In this document: piece by piece, positions 9,703 to 18,687 of the stretch
Layout: each line of letters begins with the position of its first letter
Position numbering within the stretch: position 1 is the first letter of the stretch
Origin: Candidatus Omnitrophota bacterium
GTDB lineage: Bacteria; Omnitrophota; Gorgyraeia; Tantalellales; Tantalellaceae
Length of the DNA: 38,277 nucleotides
Direction of reading: 5' to 3'
NCBI GenBank assembly: GCA_007135805.1
Contig: SLID01000096.1
Location: 1-38,277 of the forward strand
The notes under the pieces: generated by a model
Seen by the model: the letters and a program-made list of their open reading frames with translations, nothing else
Databases searched by the model: none
What the model was told of the DNA's origin: nothing
Program-made: the position numbers and the translations under genes

Positions 9703-9731
9703 ATTATAATACCTTTATACTTATGGGGCAA
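9703..9731 (-). promoter_or_regulatory. Sigma70-like promoter upstream of trxA
   Basis: On minus strand TTGCCC (9731-9726), 17-nt spacer, TATAAT (9708-9703). Confidence 0.6.
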
Positions 9732-9743
9732 GAAGATTAGGTT

Positions 9744-9782
9744 AAAACGGGTCCCTGCGGGCAAAGGATCACCGCCCGCGGG
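9744..9782 (-). terminator. Putative intrinsic terminator after GT9 gene
   Basis: Stem CCC-T-GCGGGC (9753-9762) with GCCCGCGGG (9774-9782), 11-nt loop, followed on minus strand by a short T run (9747-9744); weak U tract. Confidence 0.45.
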
Positions 9783-9809
9783 GCCGTATCCATCAAATCC
9801 GGAATAGCG

Positions 9810-10832
9810 TCAACGGAAAAGTAGTTGTTCTGACGCTTCCACGACATCCTGGACCGATATGTTGGCGAGACATCTGAAACCCGATACGCAATTATGCGCC
9901 AGACAGGGAACGCATCCGGCGGGAGAATGAAGTATCATTGCCTTCCGACTGACCGGGGCCCACCGCGATGGGGAAAGTCCCGGATCGTCGCGGCCGAATA
10001 TGACCACAACAGGCGTTCCGACCGCGGCGGCCAGATGCGCCGGTCCCGAATCATTGGAAATAACAAGTCGGCACAGCGAAAAGAACGCGGCGAGGTTTTC
10101 AAGGTCAAGCTCACCGGTAAGGTCCAAAACTCGGGCTTCCGTAAGTTTGACAAGCTGCGCGGCGTCCCCTTTGCAGGACCCGTCTCCCACCATGACAATG
10201 TCGACCCCTCGTCTCCCGGACAGTATATCCGCTACAGCCGCAAAACGCTCTATGGGCCACTTCTTTGAAGGACAGCTGGAACCCGCGTGTATCGCCATCA
10301 CATCACCTGAAATCCCTGAGCTCGATAACAGCTTTTTTACCTTATCCAAAGCCCTCGCGGACACCGGGACATGAGGTTCCCGGTCGGCATCCCGCGTATC
10401 GAAACCCGCGGCCGATATCACGTCAAGATTGTAATCAACCTCATGCTTTTCCCCCATCTGCTTCAAATGAGGCACACGCTCCGTAAGAAGCCAGCCGAGT
10501 TTCCGTCCATAACCTACACGGCGGCGTATTCCGGAAGCAAAAAGGATCAGATGAGTCCTGTTAGACGGATGTAGCGCTATGGCGAGGTCAAATTTCCTTT
10601 TACGGATCTCACGTATAAAACTTAAATTGCGAAGCACGCCTTTGTGTTCACCTTTCTTGTCATAGGCCAGTACTTCATCAACATCTGTGCCGGGGCCGGC
10701 CAGCGCCCGGTTTTCCCCCGCTATCATAAAAGCTATGTAAGCATCAGGACATGCCCTGCGTACCTGCCTCACCGCGGGCAAGGATAATATAACATCTCCC
10801 ATACGATCGGTGCGGGTTATGAGTATCCTCAT
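9810..10832 (-). CDS. Glycosyltransferase family 9 (heptosyltransferase-like)
   Basis: MRILITRTDRMGDVILSLPAVRQVR; VISNDSGPAHLAAAVGTPVVVIFG; C-terminal 4-Cys segment. Confidence 0.9.
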   Translation of the reverse strand: MRILITRTDRMGDVILSLPAVRQVRRACPDAYIAFMIAGENRALAGPGTDVDEVLAYDKKGEHKGVLRNLSFIREIRKRKFDLAIALHPSNRTHLILFASGIRRRVGYGRKLGWLLTERVPHLKQMGEKHEVDYNLDVISAAGFDTRDADREPHVPVSARALDKVKKLLSSSGISGDVMAIHAGSSCPSKKWPIERFAAVADILSGRRGVDIVMVGDGSCKGDAAQLVKLTEARVLDLTGELDLENLAAFFSLCRLVISNDSGPAHLAAAVGTPVVVIFGRDDPGLSPSRWAPVSRKAMILHSPAGCVPCLAHNCVSGFRCLANISVQDVVEASEQLLFR

Positions 10833-11347
10833 GATGCCGCCTCCCGGGATAACGAACCCAGTGTTTTCCGGTAAATATCGAGGTCACGATCCGAAAAACA
10901 AACGTAAACTATGCGGTCAAATAGCTCTGAGTTTTTCAGGCCTTCACGCAAAGCTACGAGCGCCGCTTTTTCCGGAGGATATCCGTAAACCCCGGTACTT
11001 ATTCCCGGAAAAGCTATCGACCGCAGACCGTGTCCGGCCGCGAGGGCGAAACATGAACAGTAGCTCAACCGCAGAAGTTCTTCTTCACCTTTGGCGCCTC
11101 CTCTCCAGACCGGTCCCGGGGTATGGATTATTTTTTTCGCGCCGAGCCGGCCGGCCCCGGTCATGACCGCTTTTCCGGTCGGGCAACCTCCAATCTTTCG
11201 GCACTCTTCCATTACCGACGGCCCCGCCGCGCGGTGGATCGCTCCGTCGACACCGCCGCCTCCCGAAAGTTTCGTATTAGCCGCGTTGACTATGACGTCT
11301 ACGGTTTCCAGCACTATATCGCCTTTTTTTATCTCTATATTTCCCAT
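10829..11347 (-). CDS. Macro domain (ADP-ribose-binding / O-acetyl-ADP-ribose deacetylase-like) protein
   Basis: IEIKKGDIVLETVDVIVNAANTKLSGGGGVDGAIHRAAG...CPTGKAVMTGAGRL...IHTPGP...SIAFPGISTGVYGYP; start reassigned to MGNIEIKKGD (11347); 4-nt overlap with downstream GT9. Confidence 0.92.
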   Translation of the reverse strand: MGNIEIKKGDIVLETVDVIVNAANTKLSGGGGVDGAIHRAAGPSVMEECRKIGGCPTGKAVMTGAGRLGAKKIIHTPGPVWRGGAKGEEELLRLSYCSCFALAAGHGLRSIAFPGISTGVYGYPPEKAALVALREGLKNSELFDRIVYVCFSDRDLDIYRKTLGSLSREAAS

Positions 11348-11382
11348 GGCCGTTCGCTCCGATACCGCCACACACAAAAACT

Positions 11383-12357
11383 TTACCCCAAAACCTTTCG
11401 CGCGCTCTCGAAGACAAGCTCTACACCTATCATCGGTATACAGCCGTCTTTGAGACCTTTCGCGCAAAGAGCTTTCCCGCAGGGCCTGCAAGGCATGTCA
11501 GGAAAAAGTATTTCACTTTTTTCAGACAAAGGCCCGTAATTTTTCTCATTGGAAGGCCCGAAAATGGCCACAGTAGGGGTTCCTGCGGCACTGGCAACAT
11601 GCAAAGGTCCGCTATCATTGGTCAGGAGCATATCGCTGCGCCTCATAAGCTCATAAAGCGCCCCGATCGTCGTTTTTCCCGTGAGGTCCGCTACTATTTC
11701 CTTATCTCTTACACATGAGATAATGGACGCGGCGGTTGCCGCGTCTTCTTCCCCTCCCACGATAAACACCCTCAAACCGTATTCGCCGCCGAGAAGGTCA
11801 ATAATTTCCGCGTATTTCCGGGCAGGCCATCTTTTCATGTGGCTTTTGGCTCCGGGAGAGATAGTTACGATCCTCTTAGCGGGAGTGTTTTCCTCTTCGC
11901 CTAAAATTCCGGCAACTAACACCCTGTCCTGTTCCGAAACGGGTATCATGAAACCCGCGTGGCTTGAATTTCGGACGCCGAGCCCCTTTATGACCCTGAG
12001 ATGCATATCTCGCATATGTCCCGACTTACGGGCGAAGGGGATGAGTGGGACAGCCCTCCTGGCGCCCACCAGAAGGGGGACCAGCGAATTTTTTAGATCC
12101 ACCGCGATGTCGTACTTTTCTCTCCTCCAACCGATGATCTCGGCTATCCTTTGGGCCATACTCTGTCTTTTCCGGCGCACTGTGACCTTCCGCACGGCGG
12201 GATCCGGCCCGAATATGGACTTTCCGGACGGCCCTGAAACCACATCTATGACAGCGTCCGGGAAAAGCTCCCTGAGCTTTCTGAACACCGGTGTGGTGAG
12301 CACAATATCACCCACATTGCTCAAGCTTATGAACAGTATTTTTTTTACGTTATCCAT
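11383..12357 (-). CDS. Glycosyltransferase family 9 (heptosyltransferase-like)
   Basis: KKILFISLSNVGDIVLTTPVFRKLRELFP; LLTNDSGPLHVASAAGTPTVAIFGPS; start reassigned to MDNVKKILF (12357). Confidence 0.9.
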   Translation of the reverse strand: MDNVKKILFISLSNVGDIVLTTPVFRKLRELFPDAVIDVVSGPSGKSIFGPDPAVRKVTVRRKRQSMAQRIAEIIGWRREKYDIAVDLKNSLVPLLVGARRAVPLIPFARKSGHMRDMHLRVIKGLGVRNSSHAGFMIPVSEQDRVLVAGILGEEENTPAKRIVTISPGAKSHMKRWPARKYAEIIDLLGGEYGLRVFIVGGEEDAATAASIISCVRDKEIVADLTGKTTIGALYELMRRSDMLLTNDSGPLHVASAAGTPTVAIFGPSNEKNYGPLSEKSEILFPDMPCRPCGKALCAKGLKDGCIPMIGVELVFESARKVLG

Positions 12358-12403
12358 TAATAAACACAGGCGCCTTCTCGCCGGAAAAAAGACGGCGAAC
12401 ACT

Positions 12404-13456
12404 CTACTTGCTTTTATTTTCCCCGGAAAGTATTTTCGCGGCGGCCTTGAACACATCACGCGCCTCTATGGCCTTCATGCATACGTTTTCTTTATCGCAT
12501 GTCTCCACGTAGCAAGGTACATGGCAATCTACGGGCTTTCTTATTACCACGTTCATCCCCCTTCCCCTCTGCCCCGTTATCTCCGGAGAAGTAGGGCCGA
12601 AAATACCAATCGTCGGAACCCCGACGGCGGAAGCAAGGTGCAGAGGTCCCGAATCAGCGCTGACGGCAAGAACACAACCGGCAAATACCGCGGCAAGAGA
12701 ATTCATGCCGGTCTTTCCGGCCGCCGAAAAACACCGTTCAGTCCCTATCCTGCCGGCCACACTGTTCGCGAGACACCTGTCCGCGGGGGAACCTGTCACC
12801 ACTATCTCGACATCGTTAAAAGCGTCCAGTATCATCGAACCCAGCTCAACAAACCTTTCCTCGGGCCACCTTTTAGCGGCCCAGTTCCCTCCGGGGTTTA
12901 GAGCCACTCTCCTCAGATTTCCCGCGGAACCGGCACGGGTCAATATCCTGTCCGCTTCGCTCCTGTCGCCGGGAGAAAGAAAATATTCATACGTGCCATC
13001 CGCTTTTTCCACACCCAGGGCCCCGGCAAGCGCCAGTATCTGATCCGCCCTGTGCGCCGTACCGGAGGGTACCTCGACCGACATGGTAAGCGACGCTTTT
13101 TTTCCTGAATGTCCTATTCTTACGGGTATGCCGGCGGCAGCGGCCATCATGCCTTTAGTCCTGGAAGGCTTGAGAAAAAAACACATGTCGTAATTCTCTT
13201 TCCTGATCCTGCGGACAAACCCCACGATCCGGGGCAGGCTCAGAATGCCCATTCTCTCAGGAACGACGACAACGGAATGCACCCACGGATTCCGCTCCAA
13301 AAGCTCCGCGTATCTTTTAACCACAGCGCAGGTTATACGAGCCTCGGGGAACGACTTGGATAAAACCCTGAGAAGAGGAAAAGAAAATATTATATCTCCC
13401 AGCCAGTTAAGCTCGAAAACAAGTATACCGGAGATCTTGCCCGTATCATCTCTCAT
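12404..13456 (-). CDS. Glycosyltransferase family 9 (heptosyltransferase II-like)
   Basis: LVFELNWLGDIIFSFPLLRVLSKSFP; NPGGNWAAKRWPEERF; VSADSGPLHLASAVGVPTIGIFGPTSPE. Confidence 0.92.
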   Translation of the reverse strand: MRDDTGKISGILVFELNWLGDIIFSFPLLRVLSKSFPEARITCAVVKRYAELLERNPWVHSVVVVPERMGILSLPRIVGFVRRIRKENYDMCFFLKPSRTKGMMAAAAGIPVRIGHSGKKASLTMSVEVPSGTAHRADQILALAGALGVEKADGTYEYFLSPGDRSEADRILTRAGSAGNLRRVALNPGGNWAAKRWPEERFVELGSMILDAFNDVEIVVTGSPADRCLANSVAGRIGTERCFSAAGKTGMNSLAAVFAGCVLAVSADSGPLHLASAVGVPTIGIFGPTSPEITGQRGRGMNVVIRKPVDCHVPCYVETCDKENVCMKAIEARDVFKAAAKILSGENKSK

Positions 13457-14585
13457 TTTTTCCCCTTACACCGCCTCCCCGGCGCCAGCAGGCAAGCGCT
13501 CTTTCGTAGACTTCCATAGTCCTGGAAACAGTTTTTTGTAATGAAAATTCGCGAGCCCTTTCGCGGGCGGCGAGGGACAGCTTTTCAGCCAGATCTCCGC
13601 TGGAAATGACCCGGCGGATAGCGTCTGTAAGAGCGGGAACCGAACCCGGGGGGACTACAAGACCTTCCCTCCCGTCGGTCACTATCTCTGTAAGCCCCCC
13701 CACATCGCTTACCAGACAAGGTTTTCCGGCTGCCATCGCTTCCACGACCGCCAGACCGAATCCCTCTGAAAGAGAAGGCATGCAAAAAATATCCATCGCC
13801 GCCAGGTATTCCTGGAGGGGTTCAGGCCCGTCCACGAAAAAGACCCTACTCCGGACACCGTAACTTTCAGCCCGCTCCGCGAGATCTTTTTCTTCGGGAC
13901 CTGACCCTACCATCAAAAGATAAAGATCCTGTCTTTCCTTAGCTAACGACGCGAAAGCCTCGACCAGATAACGGAACCCCTTAACGGATGAAAACCGGCC
14001 TACGCTGCCTATTACTGCCGCGTCTACGGGTATTCCGGTCTTTTTAAGTGTTTCAGCCCTCGATCCGGGAGAAATATTCACACAGCGTTCCAGGTCTATC
14101 CCGTTGTATACAAGTTCCACCTTCTCCCGTGGTACCTTGAGTTCTGTGACAAGATGTTCCCTTACGCTTTCGGATATGGCTATAGTCCTATCGCCCCAAC
14201 AGGGCAGAAGTCTCCTTGACAATCTCGTATGCTTGAACCTGCCGTGGCATGTCGTAACATAGGGCGTACCCGCGGCCATTTTTACAACCTCCGCCATAAC
14301 CTGGGTAACACGTGTCTGGGCATGCACGAGATCGAAATCTCCGTCTTTGACCACTCGGATCATTCCAGGCAGGGCCCGCCACACGCGAGGCGAAAATTCC
14401 GCTTTTGTCCTTATATCGGCTTTTATATGCTGGACACCATACTCTTCAAGACCCCCGGCAAGTTGCCCTCCCGAGGAAAACACAGCCGTTTCCACCCCCG
14501 CCAGCTTCAGATGCCCGGCAAGTCCTACAGTGTAGGACGCTATTCCGCCCTTGTCGAGATGTGTAGTCGCTATTAAAACCCTGAT
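13446..14585 (-). CDS. Glycosyltransferase family 4
   Basis: GSVGRFSSVKGFRYLVEAF..., MPSLSEGFGLAVVEAMAAGKPCLVSDVGGLTEIV. Listed ORF begins at an internal GTG (14495); homologous-looking N-terminus (I)RVLIATTHLDKGGIASYTVGLAGHLK extends to an ATC codon at 14585-14583 behind GGAGGTGA. Confidence 0.8.
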   Translation of the reverse strand: MRVLIATTHLDKGGIASYTVGLAGHLKLAGVETAVFSSGGQLAGGLEEYGVQHIKADIRTKAEFSPRVWRALPGMIRVVKDGDFDLVHAQTRVTQVMAEVVKMAAGTPYVTTCHGRFKHTRLSRRLLPCWGDRTIAISESVREHLVTELKVPREKVELVYNGIDLERCVNISPGSRAETLKKTGIPVDAAVIGSVGRFSSVKGFRYLVEAFASLAKERQDLYLLMVGSGPEEKDLAERAESYGVRSRVFFVDGPEPLQEYLAAMDIFCMPSLSEGFGLAVVEAMAAGKPCLVSDVGGLTEIVTDGREGLVVPPGSVPALTDAIRRVISSGDLAEKLSLAARERAREFSLQKTVSRTMEVYERALACWRRGGGVRGKNER

Positions 14586-16696
14586 GTCTCTCTCACCTCC
14601 TCATCCGCCCGGCAGGCTAGATCTACAAGAGCTTGGTAAACCTCATCGACCTTCACAGAACTCATGCATTTGAGCCCTCGGGAACACGAAGTCTTGTAGC
14701 ACGGGGAACATTTCATGTTTTTCCGCAATATCTTTTTTCCGGCACAGACCGGACTATGCCTGTCCGGATCAGTCGGGCCGAATATCGCCACGAAAGGCGT
14801 ACCCACCGCCGCCGCGATATGCATCGGGGCGCTGTCGCCCGTAAGAAGGGCGTCACATCTTTTCAAAAGACTTATAAGGCGTCCAATGTCGGTTTTTCCG
14901 ACCGCGTCCAGCGGTTTCGCGGAAGTTTTTTTAAAAAATTCTTGTGATATTTCAATATCATCCTCGACACCTATAGCCACCACACGTATACCTTTTTTCG
15001 AAGCCAGCGTATCAGCCAATTCCGCCATCCGTGAAACGCTCCAGTTCTTGGTTTTCCAGCGCTTTGAGGCCGAAACACTTATAGCTACCAGTTTCTGTCC
15101 GCTCTTAAGCCATCCCGAACTTAAGAATTTTTCGACCCACTCCTCTCCGGATCTCCCGCTCCAGAGTTCCAGACGTTCATCGACTTTTGTAACACCCGCC
15201 AAAGCAAGCACCCGTGATTGGTGCTCCACCGGGGACAAGCTCCCACCGGGAAGAGATACTTTCCTGTTCAGGAGAAAACTAAACTTACCGTTGTCATAAC
15301 CATACCTCTCGGGTATGGCCGCCAAAAACGCCATCAAGTGGCTTTTCCGGTTATTTTGCAGGTCTATGGAAATATCGAAATCTTCCGACCGCAGCCTCTC
15401 CAGAAAGCTGAAAAATCCTGTCCCTCTTTCTCTCCCTCTGATATCGCAGGTAATCACCTCGTCCACATACGGGCATCCTTCAAGCACTCCACTAAAACGA
15501 AAGTCCACAAGGACCTTTACGACCGCGTCTTCATACTTTTTTCTTATCGCCCTCAGAGAAGGAACACTCAGGATCACATCCCCCAGAGAACTTATTTTTA
15601 TGACCAGTACATTTCTCCGGCTGAGAGCTTCGGTATAAACTTCTAGTTCCCGTTCCAGAGAGTCCTTGAGGGAGTACCGCCGCTCCACCTGCTCGCGGGA
15701 CGTTACGGCTATTCTGTCCATAAGTTCCGCGTCTTCAGCGTACATTATTATCTTCTTAGCCATGTCCAGCGGATCCATGGGAGAACACAACAGGCCGGTC
15801 ACGTTATCGGAAACATTCTCAACAACGCCGCCCACACACGTAGCGACTACGGGAACTCCCCTCGCCTGAGCCTCTATAACAGTCCTGCCGAAGGCCTCCT
15901 GCGCGGTACTGGCCGATACCAGGACATCCAGTTCCCCCATAACAGAAGCGACTTCCTCGCCGCTATCCTTGATTTCCACTATCTTGTCAATACCCAGCCG
16001 CCTGGCGGTAAGCTCAAGGTCTTTTATATACTCGGGATTGGCCGAGGAAATATCTCCCATCATTATCGCTTGCACATTACGCATCTTGCGCGAGACATAC
16101 GAAACCGCTTTAAGGAAATCCTTGTGCCCTTTGATCGGGGAGTACCTGGCCACCATGCCGATCCGGAAGATCTTTTTCGCGCGCTCCGAAGGAGCGCTGA
16201 ACGAGAACTCTTCAAGGTCCACTCCTCTCGAGACTATGGCCATCTTCTGAGTACTTACGCCAAAATTCTCGTTCATGTACCGCGCCATGGTCGTGTTGGC
16301 CACTATCACCGTTTTCCCCCACCCCATAACCCTGCTTATGAGATGCCTCCTGTAATGCCCGTGAGCGGTTGTTATAAAAGTTTTGCGCGTCGACCGCGCC
16401 GCGAAGTATCCAGTAAGAGCCGGTATCCTGCTCCTGGCGTGAACTATATCGATGTTCTCTTTTTTTATTATTTTTTTCAATTTAAGATAGGAGTAGAAAA
16501 CATGGAACGGGTTTTTACGCCCTACAGGAAGAGTGTAATGCCTCACCCCGGCGGCGGACAGGCTCCTGACCAGACGGCCTCCTCCCGAGACGACGACCGA
16601 CTTATGGCCCTTAATGGCAAGGAAACGGGCCACTTCTACCGCGCTTTTCTCAACACCGCCCACATTCAATTCGGGCACCAGCTGAAGAACGTTCAT
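14573..16696 (-). CDS. Two-domain glycosyltransferase: N-terminal GT4 fused to C-terminal GT9
   Basis: 707 aa; residues ~1-360 GT4 (MNVLQLVPELNVGGVEKSAVEVA...AFGRTVIEAQARGVPVVATCVGG), residues ~361-707 GT9 (RNVLVIKISSLGDVILSVPSLRAIR...LLTGDSAPMHIAAAVGTPFVAIFGPTDPDRHSP). Confidence 0.88.
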   Translation of the reverse strand: MNVLQLVPELNVGGVEKSAVEVARFLAIKGHKSVVVSGGGRLVRSLSAAGVRHYTLPVGRKNPFHVFYSYLKLKKIIKKENIDIVHARSRIPALTGYFAARSTRKTFITTAHGHYRRHLISRVMGWGKTVIVANTTMARYMNENFGVSTQKMAIVSRGVDLEEFSFSAPSERAKKIFRIGMVARYSPIKGHKDFLKAVSYVSRKMRNVQAIMMGDISSANPEYIKDLELTARRLGIDKIVEIKDSGEEVASVMGELDVLVSASTAQEAFGRTVIEAQARGVPVVATCVGGVVENVSDNVTGLLCSPMDPLDMAKKIIMYAEDAELMDRIAVTSREQVERRYSLKDSLERELEVYTEALSRRNVLVIKISSLGDVILSVPSLRAIRKKYEDAVVKVLVDFRFSGVLEGCPYVDEVITCDIRGRERGTGFFSFLERLRSEDFDISIDLQNNRKSHLMAFLAAIPERYGYDNGKFSFLLNRKVSLPGGSLSPVEHQSRVLALAGVTKVDERLELWSGRSGEEWVEKFLSSGWLKSGQKLVAISVSASKRWKTKNWSVSRMAELADTLASKKGIRVVAIGVEDDIEISQEFFKKTSAKPLDAVGKTDIGRLISLLKRCDALLTGDSAPMHIAAAVGTPFVAIFGPTDPDRHSPVCAGKKILRKNMKCSPCYKTSCSRGLKCMSSVKVDEVYQALVDLACRADEEVRETSGF

Positions 16697-16734
16697 AGAA
16701 ATACAGATCCTTCCCGGACAACTTACACCCGCGC

Positions 16735-18687
16735 CTAAAAAAGGCGGTAAAGCTTTTTTCTTATCAAACTACCGTCCAGGGGCAGGACGGGGCGATCCGC
16801 ACTTTCAAGAGCCCGGCGCGCCCCATCAGCTATATCAACGGGATCCACCAGGGCCAGGTATCCCCGCTCCGCCAGACGCGTAGTGAACCTTTCATACTTG
16901 GTCATCTTCCGCGCGGCTTTTTCCGGCATGAACACCAGTACACGTTTCCCGGAAGAGACCGCTTCGGATACCATGGAAATACTTTCACCGGAGACCACCA
17001 AAAGGTCGCATTTTTCCATCATTTTCCTGACAGTCCCGGGATCTTTATCGGAACTACCCATCACCAGGGTCCCGGTCCTCGAGTACCCTTTGAGCGTCTT
17101 TTCCGCCGCATGTTCCGCTTCGCGAGACGTGCGTCGTGACGTCGTCACATGCAAATACCCGCCGGAACCGTCACAGAAAGCCATGGCCTGCCGGAGAACG
17201 GTCTCCACGATCCTGCCGGGCATCCTGAAATACTTATTTTCCCCTCCTATCAAAACTCCGACATCCAGTTTTCCCTTTCTGCCGGGAGGGCCTTCCCCGC
17301 TGATCCCGAAAGAACCCGCGCCTTCAGCCCCAACAAGGTTCGGCGCGAGTTCCGTAACAACAACATTACTCTGTTTTTCCGCCTCCACGCCTTTCTCCGG
17401 TCGTATATCGTGACGGGGTATGATGACCAGGTCGAATTTCCCGCGGAGCGCTCGGCCCGGATCCAGCACAACCACACCACGAGCGTAATTTTCTATCTTG
17501 AGCATCCGGTTAACAGACGAAAGTCCCGATCCTGTACTTATAAATATGTCAGCGTACTCGCTCAAAAGCGCCTCGCAACTTTGTTTCGCGAGCGCCCACC
17601 GCAAAAGCGCGGGCCTGCCCTGAAAAGCCGGACCGAAGAAGGGCGACAGTCCTTTGAAAACCGATCTCCGAAAAACGTTCTTGAAATCCACGCTCACCGT
17701 CTTGACGCGTATATTGTCGGGGTCGTGTCCTTCGCTTTCTCTGTATTTTCTTATCTCGCTCACCACAGCCATCGACTGGTTAAGATGCCCTTTTCTGCCG
17801 TCATTCAGAACAACAACTTTTTTAACCGGGTTCATCTTCCACTTCTTGTGCATCCAGAACCATTGAGTGGGATCCTGGCGTATATGTTTCTCCAGAAGCC
17901 GGTTATACTTTTCCATGTAGGGCACGATGTCGTCATTCTTGCCTATCGACATGATCTCTTCCAGTATCAGCTCGTGATAAGGCCCTTTTCTGCGGTGTAT
18001 GAACGCGGGTAAAATAAGCGCGCCTTCTTTCTGTGCCAGCCGGTAAGGGCCGATAGCAGTAGAGGCGGGGCGTCCGAAAAGCTCAAGAAGTTCACCGTGA
18101 ACTCCCGCGTTCTGGTCCGCCAGTATACCGACGCTACTACCCTCTTTCAGCACCCTTATAAGCCTTTTTATATCGGTCCCTTTCCTCACTACTATGCTGC
18201 CTTTGGATTCCCGAAGTTTATTGAAAAGTTCGTTGAGTTTTTTCAGTTTCTGGTCCCTGGCCAGCACATAAAGAGGGAAACCTTTGGCCGCGCTCACCGC
18301 GAGGCTCAGCTCCCAGTTTCCGAAATGCGCCGATATCAAGATCATCCCGCGCGGGTTCTTCGCGGCGCTCTGTATCCTCTCAAAGTTCGTAACATGGACA
18401 TACTTCTCTATATAACGGGCATCCACTTTTGTCATCGCGATAAGTTCCGCGAAGATCTGCGCCGCGTGCGTGTAAGAACCTCTGGCTATAACCCGTATCT
18501 CTTCCGGAGACTTCTCATGACAGAAAGACGCCCTTATGTTGGAATAAGTAACCCTCTTTCTTTTACCGCTTAACATGTAAAAGATCCCGCTCAGAGACCG
18601 CCCCAGCCAGAGATTGAACCTCATAGGCATAAAGTGCAGAAAGCGGTTAAGCAGAAGTATCGCGAAAGACACTATCAAGTCCAGCAA
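16735..18687 (-). CDS. Fusion: LpxL-like acyltransferase + ELM1-like (DUF1022) domain
   Basis: 650 aa; N-term ISAHFGNWELSLAV...QWFWMHKKWK (LpxL/M-like), then KKVVVLNDGRKGHLNQSMAVVSEI...DIFISTGSGLSSVN...LIGGENKYFRM...LLVVSGESISMVSEAVSSGKRVLVF typical of ELM1/DUF1022. Confidence 0.82.
   Translation of the reverse strand: MLDLIVSFAILLLNRFLHFMPMRFNLWLGRSLSGIFYMLSGKRKRVTYSNIRASFCHEKSPEEIRVIARGSYTHAAQIFAELIAMTKVDARYIEKYVHVTNFERIQSAAKNPRGMILISAHFGNWELSLAVSAAKGFPLYVLARDQKLKKLNELFNKLRESKGSIVVRKGTDIKRLIRVLKEGSSVGILADQNAGVHGELLELFGRPASTAIGPYRLAQKEGALILPAFIHRRKGPYHELILEEIMSIGKNDDIVPYMEKYNRLLEKHIRQDPTQWFWMHKKWKMNPVKKVVVLNDGRKGHLNQSMAVVSEIRKYRESEGHDPDNIRVKTVSVDFKNVFRRSVFKGLSPFFGPAFQGRPALLRWALAKQSCEALLSEYADIFISTGSGLSSVNRMLKIENYARGVVVLDPGRALRGKFDLVIIPRHDIRPEKGVEAEKQSNVVVTELAPNLVGAEGAGSFGISGEGPPGRKGKLDVGVLIGGENKYFRMPGRIVETVLRQAMAFCDGSGGYLHVTTSRRTSREAEHAAEKTLKGYSRTGTLVMGSSDKDPGTVRKMMEKCDLLVVSGESISMVSEAVSSGKRVLVFMPEKAARKMTKYERFTTRLAERGYLALVDPVDIADGARRALESADRPVLPLDGSLIRKKLYRLF

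Noticed and set aside
11348-11491. N-terminal extension of the macro-domain protein
   Set aside because: Extension residues overlap the upstream GT9 3' end out of frame and look like shadow translation; conserved domain begins at MGNIEIKKGD.
11681-12901. 406-aa plus-strand ORF
   Set aside because: Fully antisense to two clear GT9 genes; composition is that of a shadow frame with no recognisable motifs.
17149-18012. 287-aa plus-strand ORF
   Set aside because: Antisense to the LpxL-ELM1 gene; no motifs, His/Phe/Tyr/Arg-rich shadow translation.
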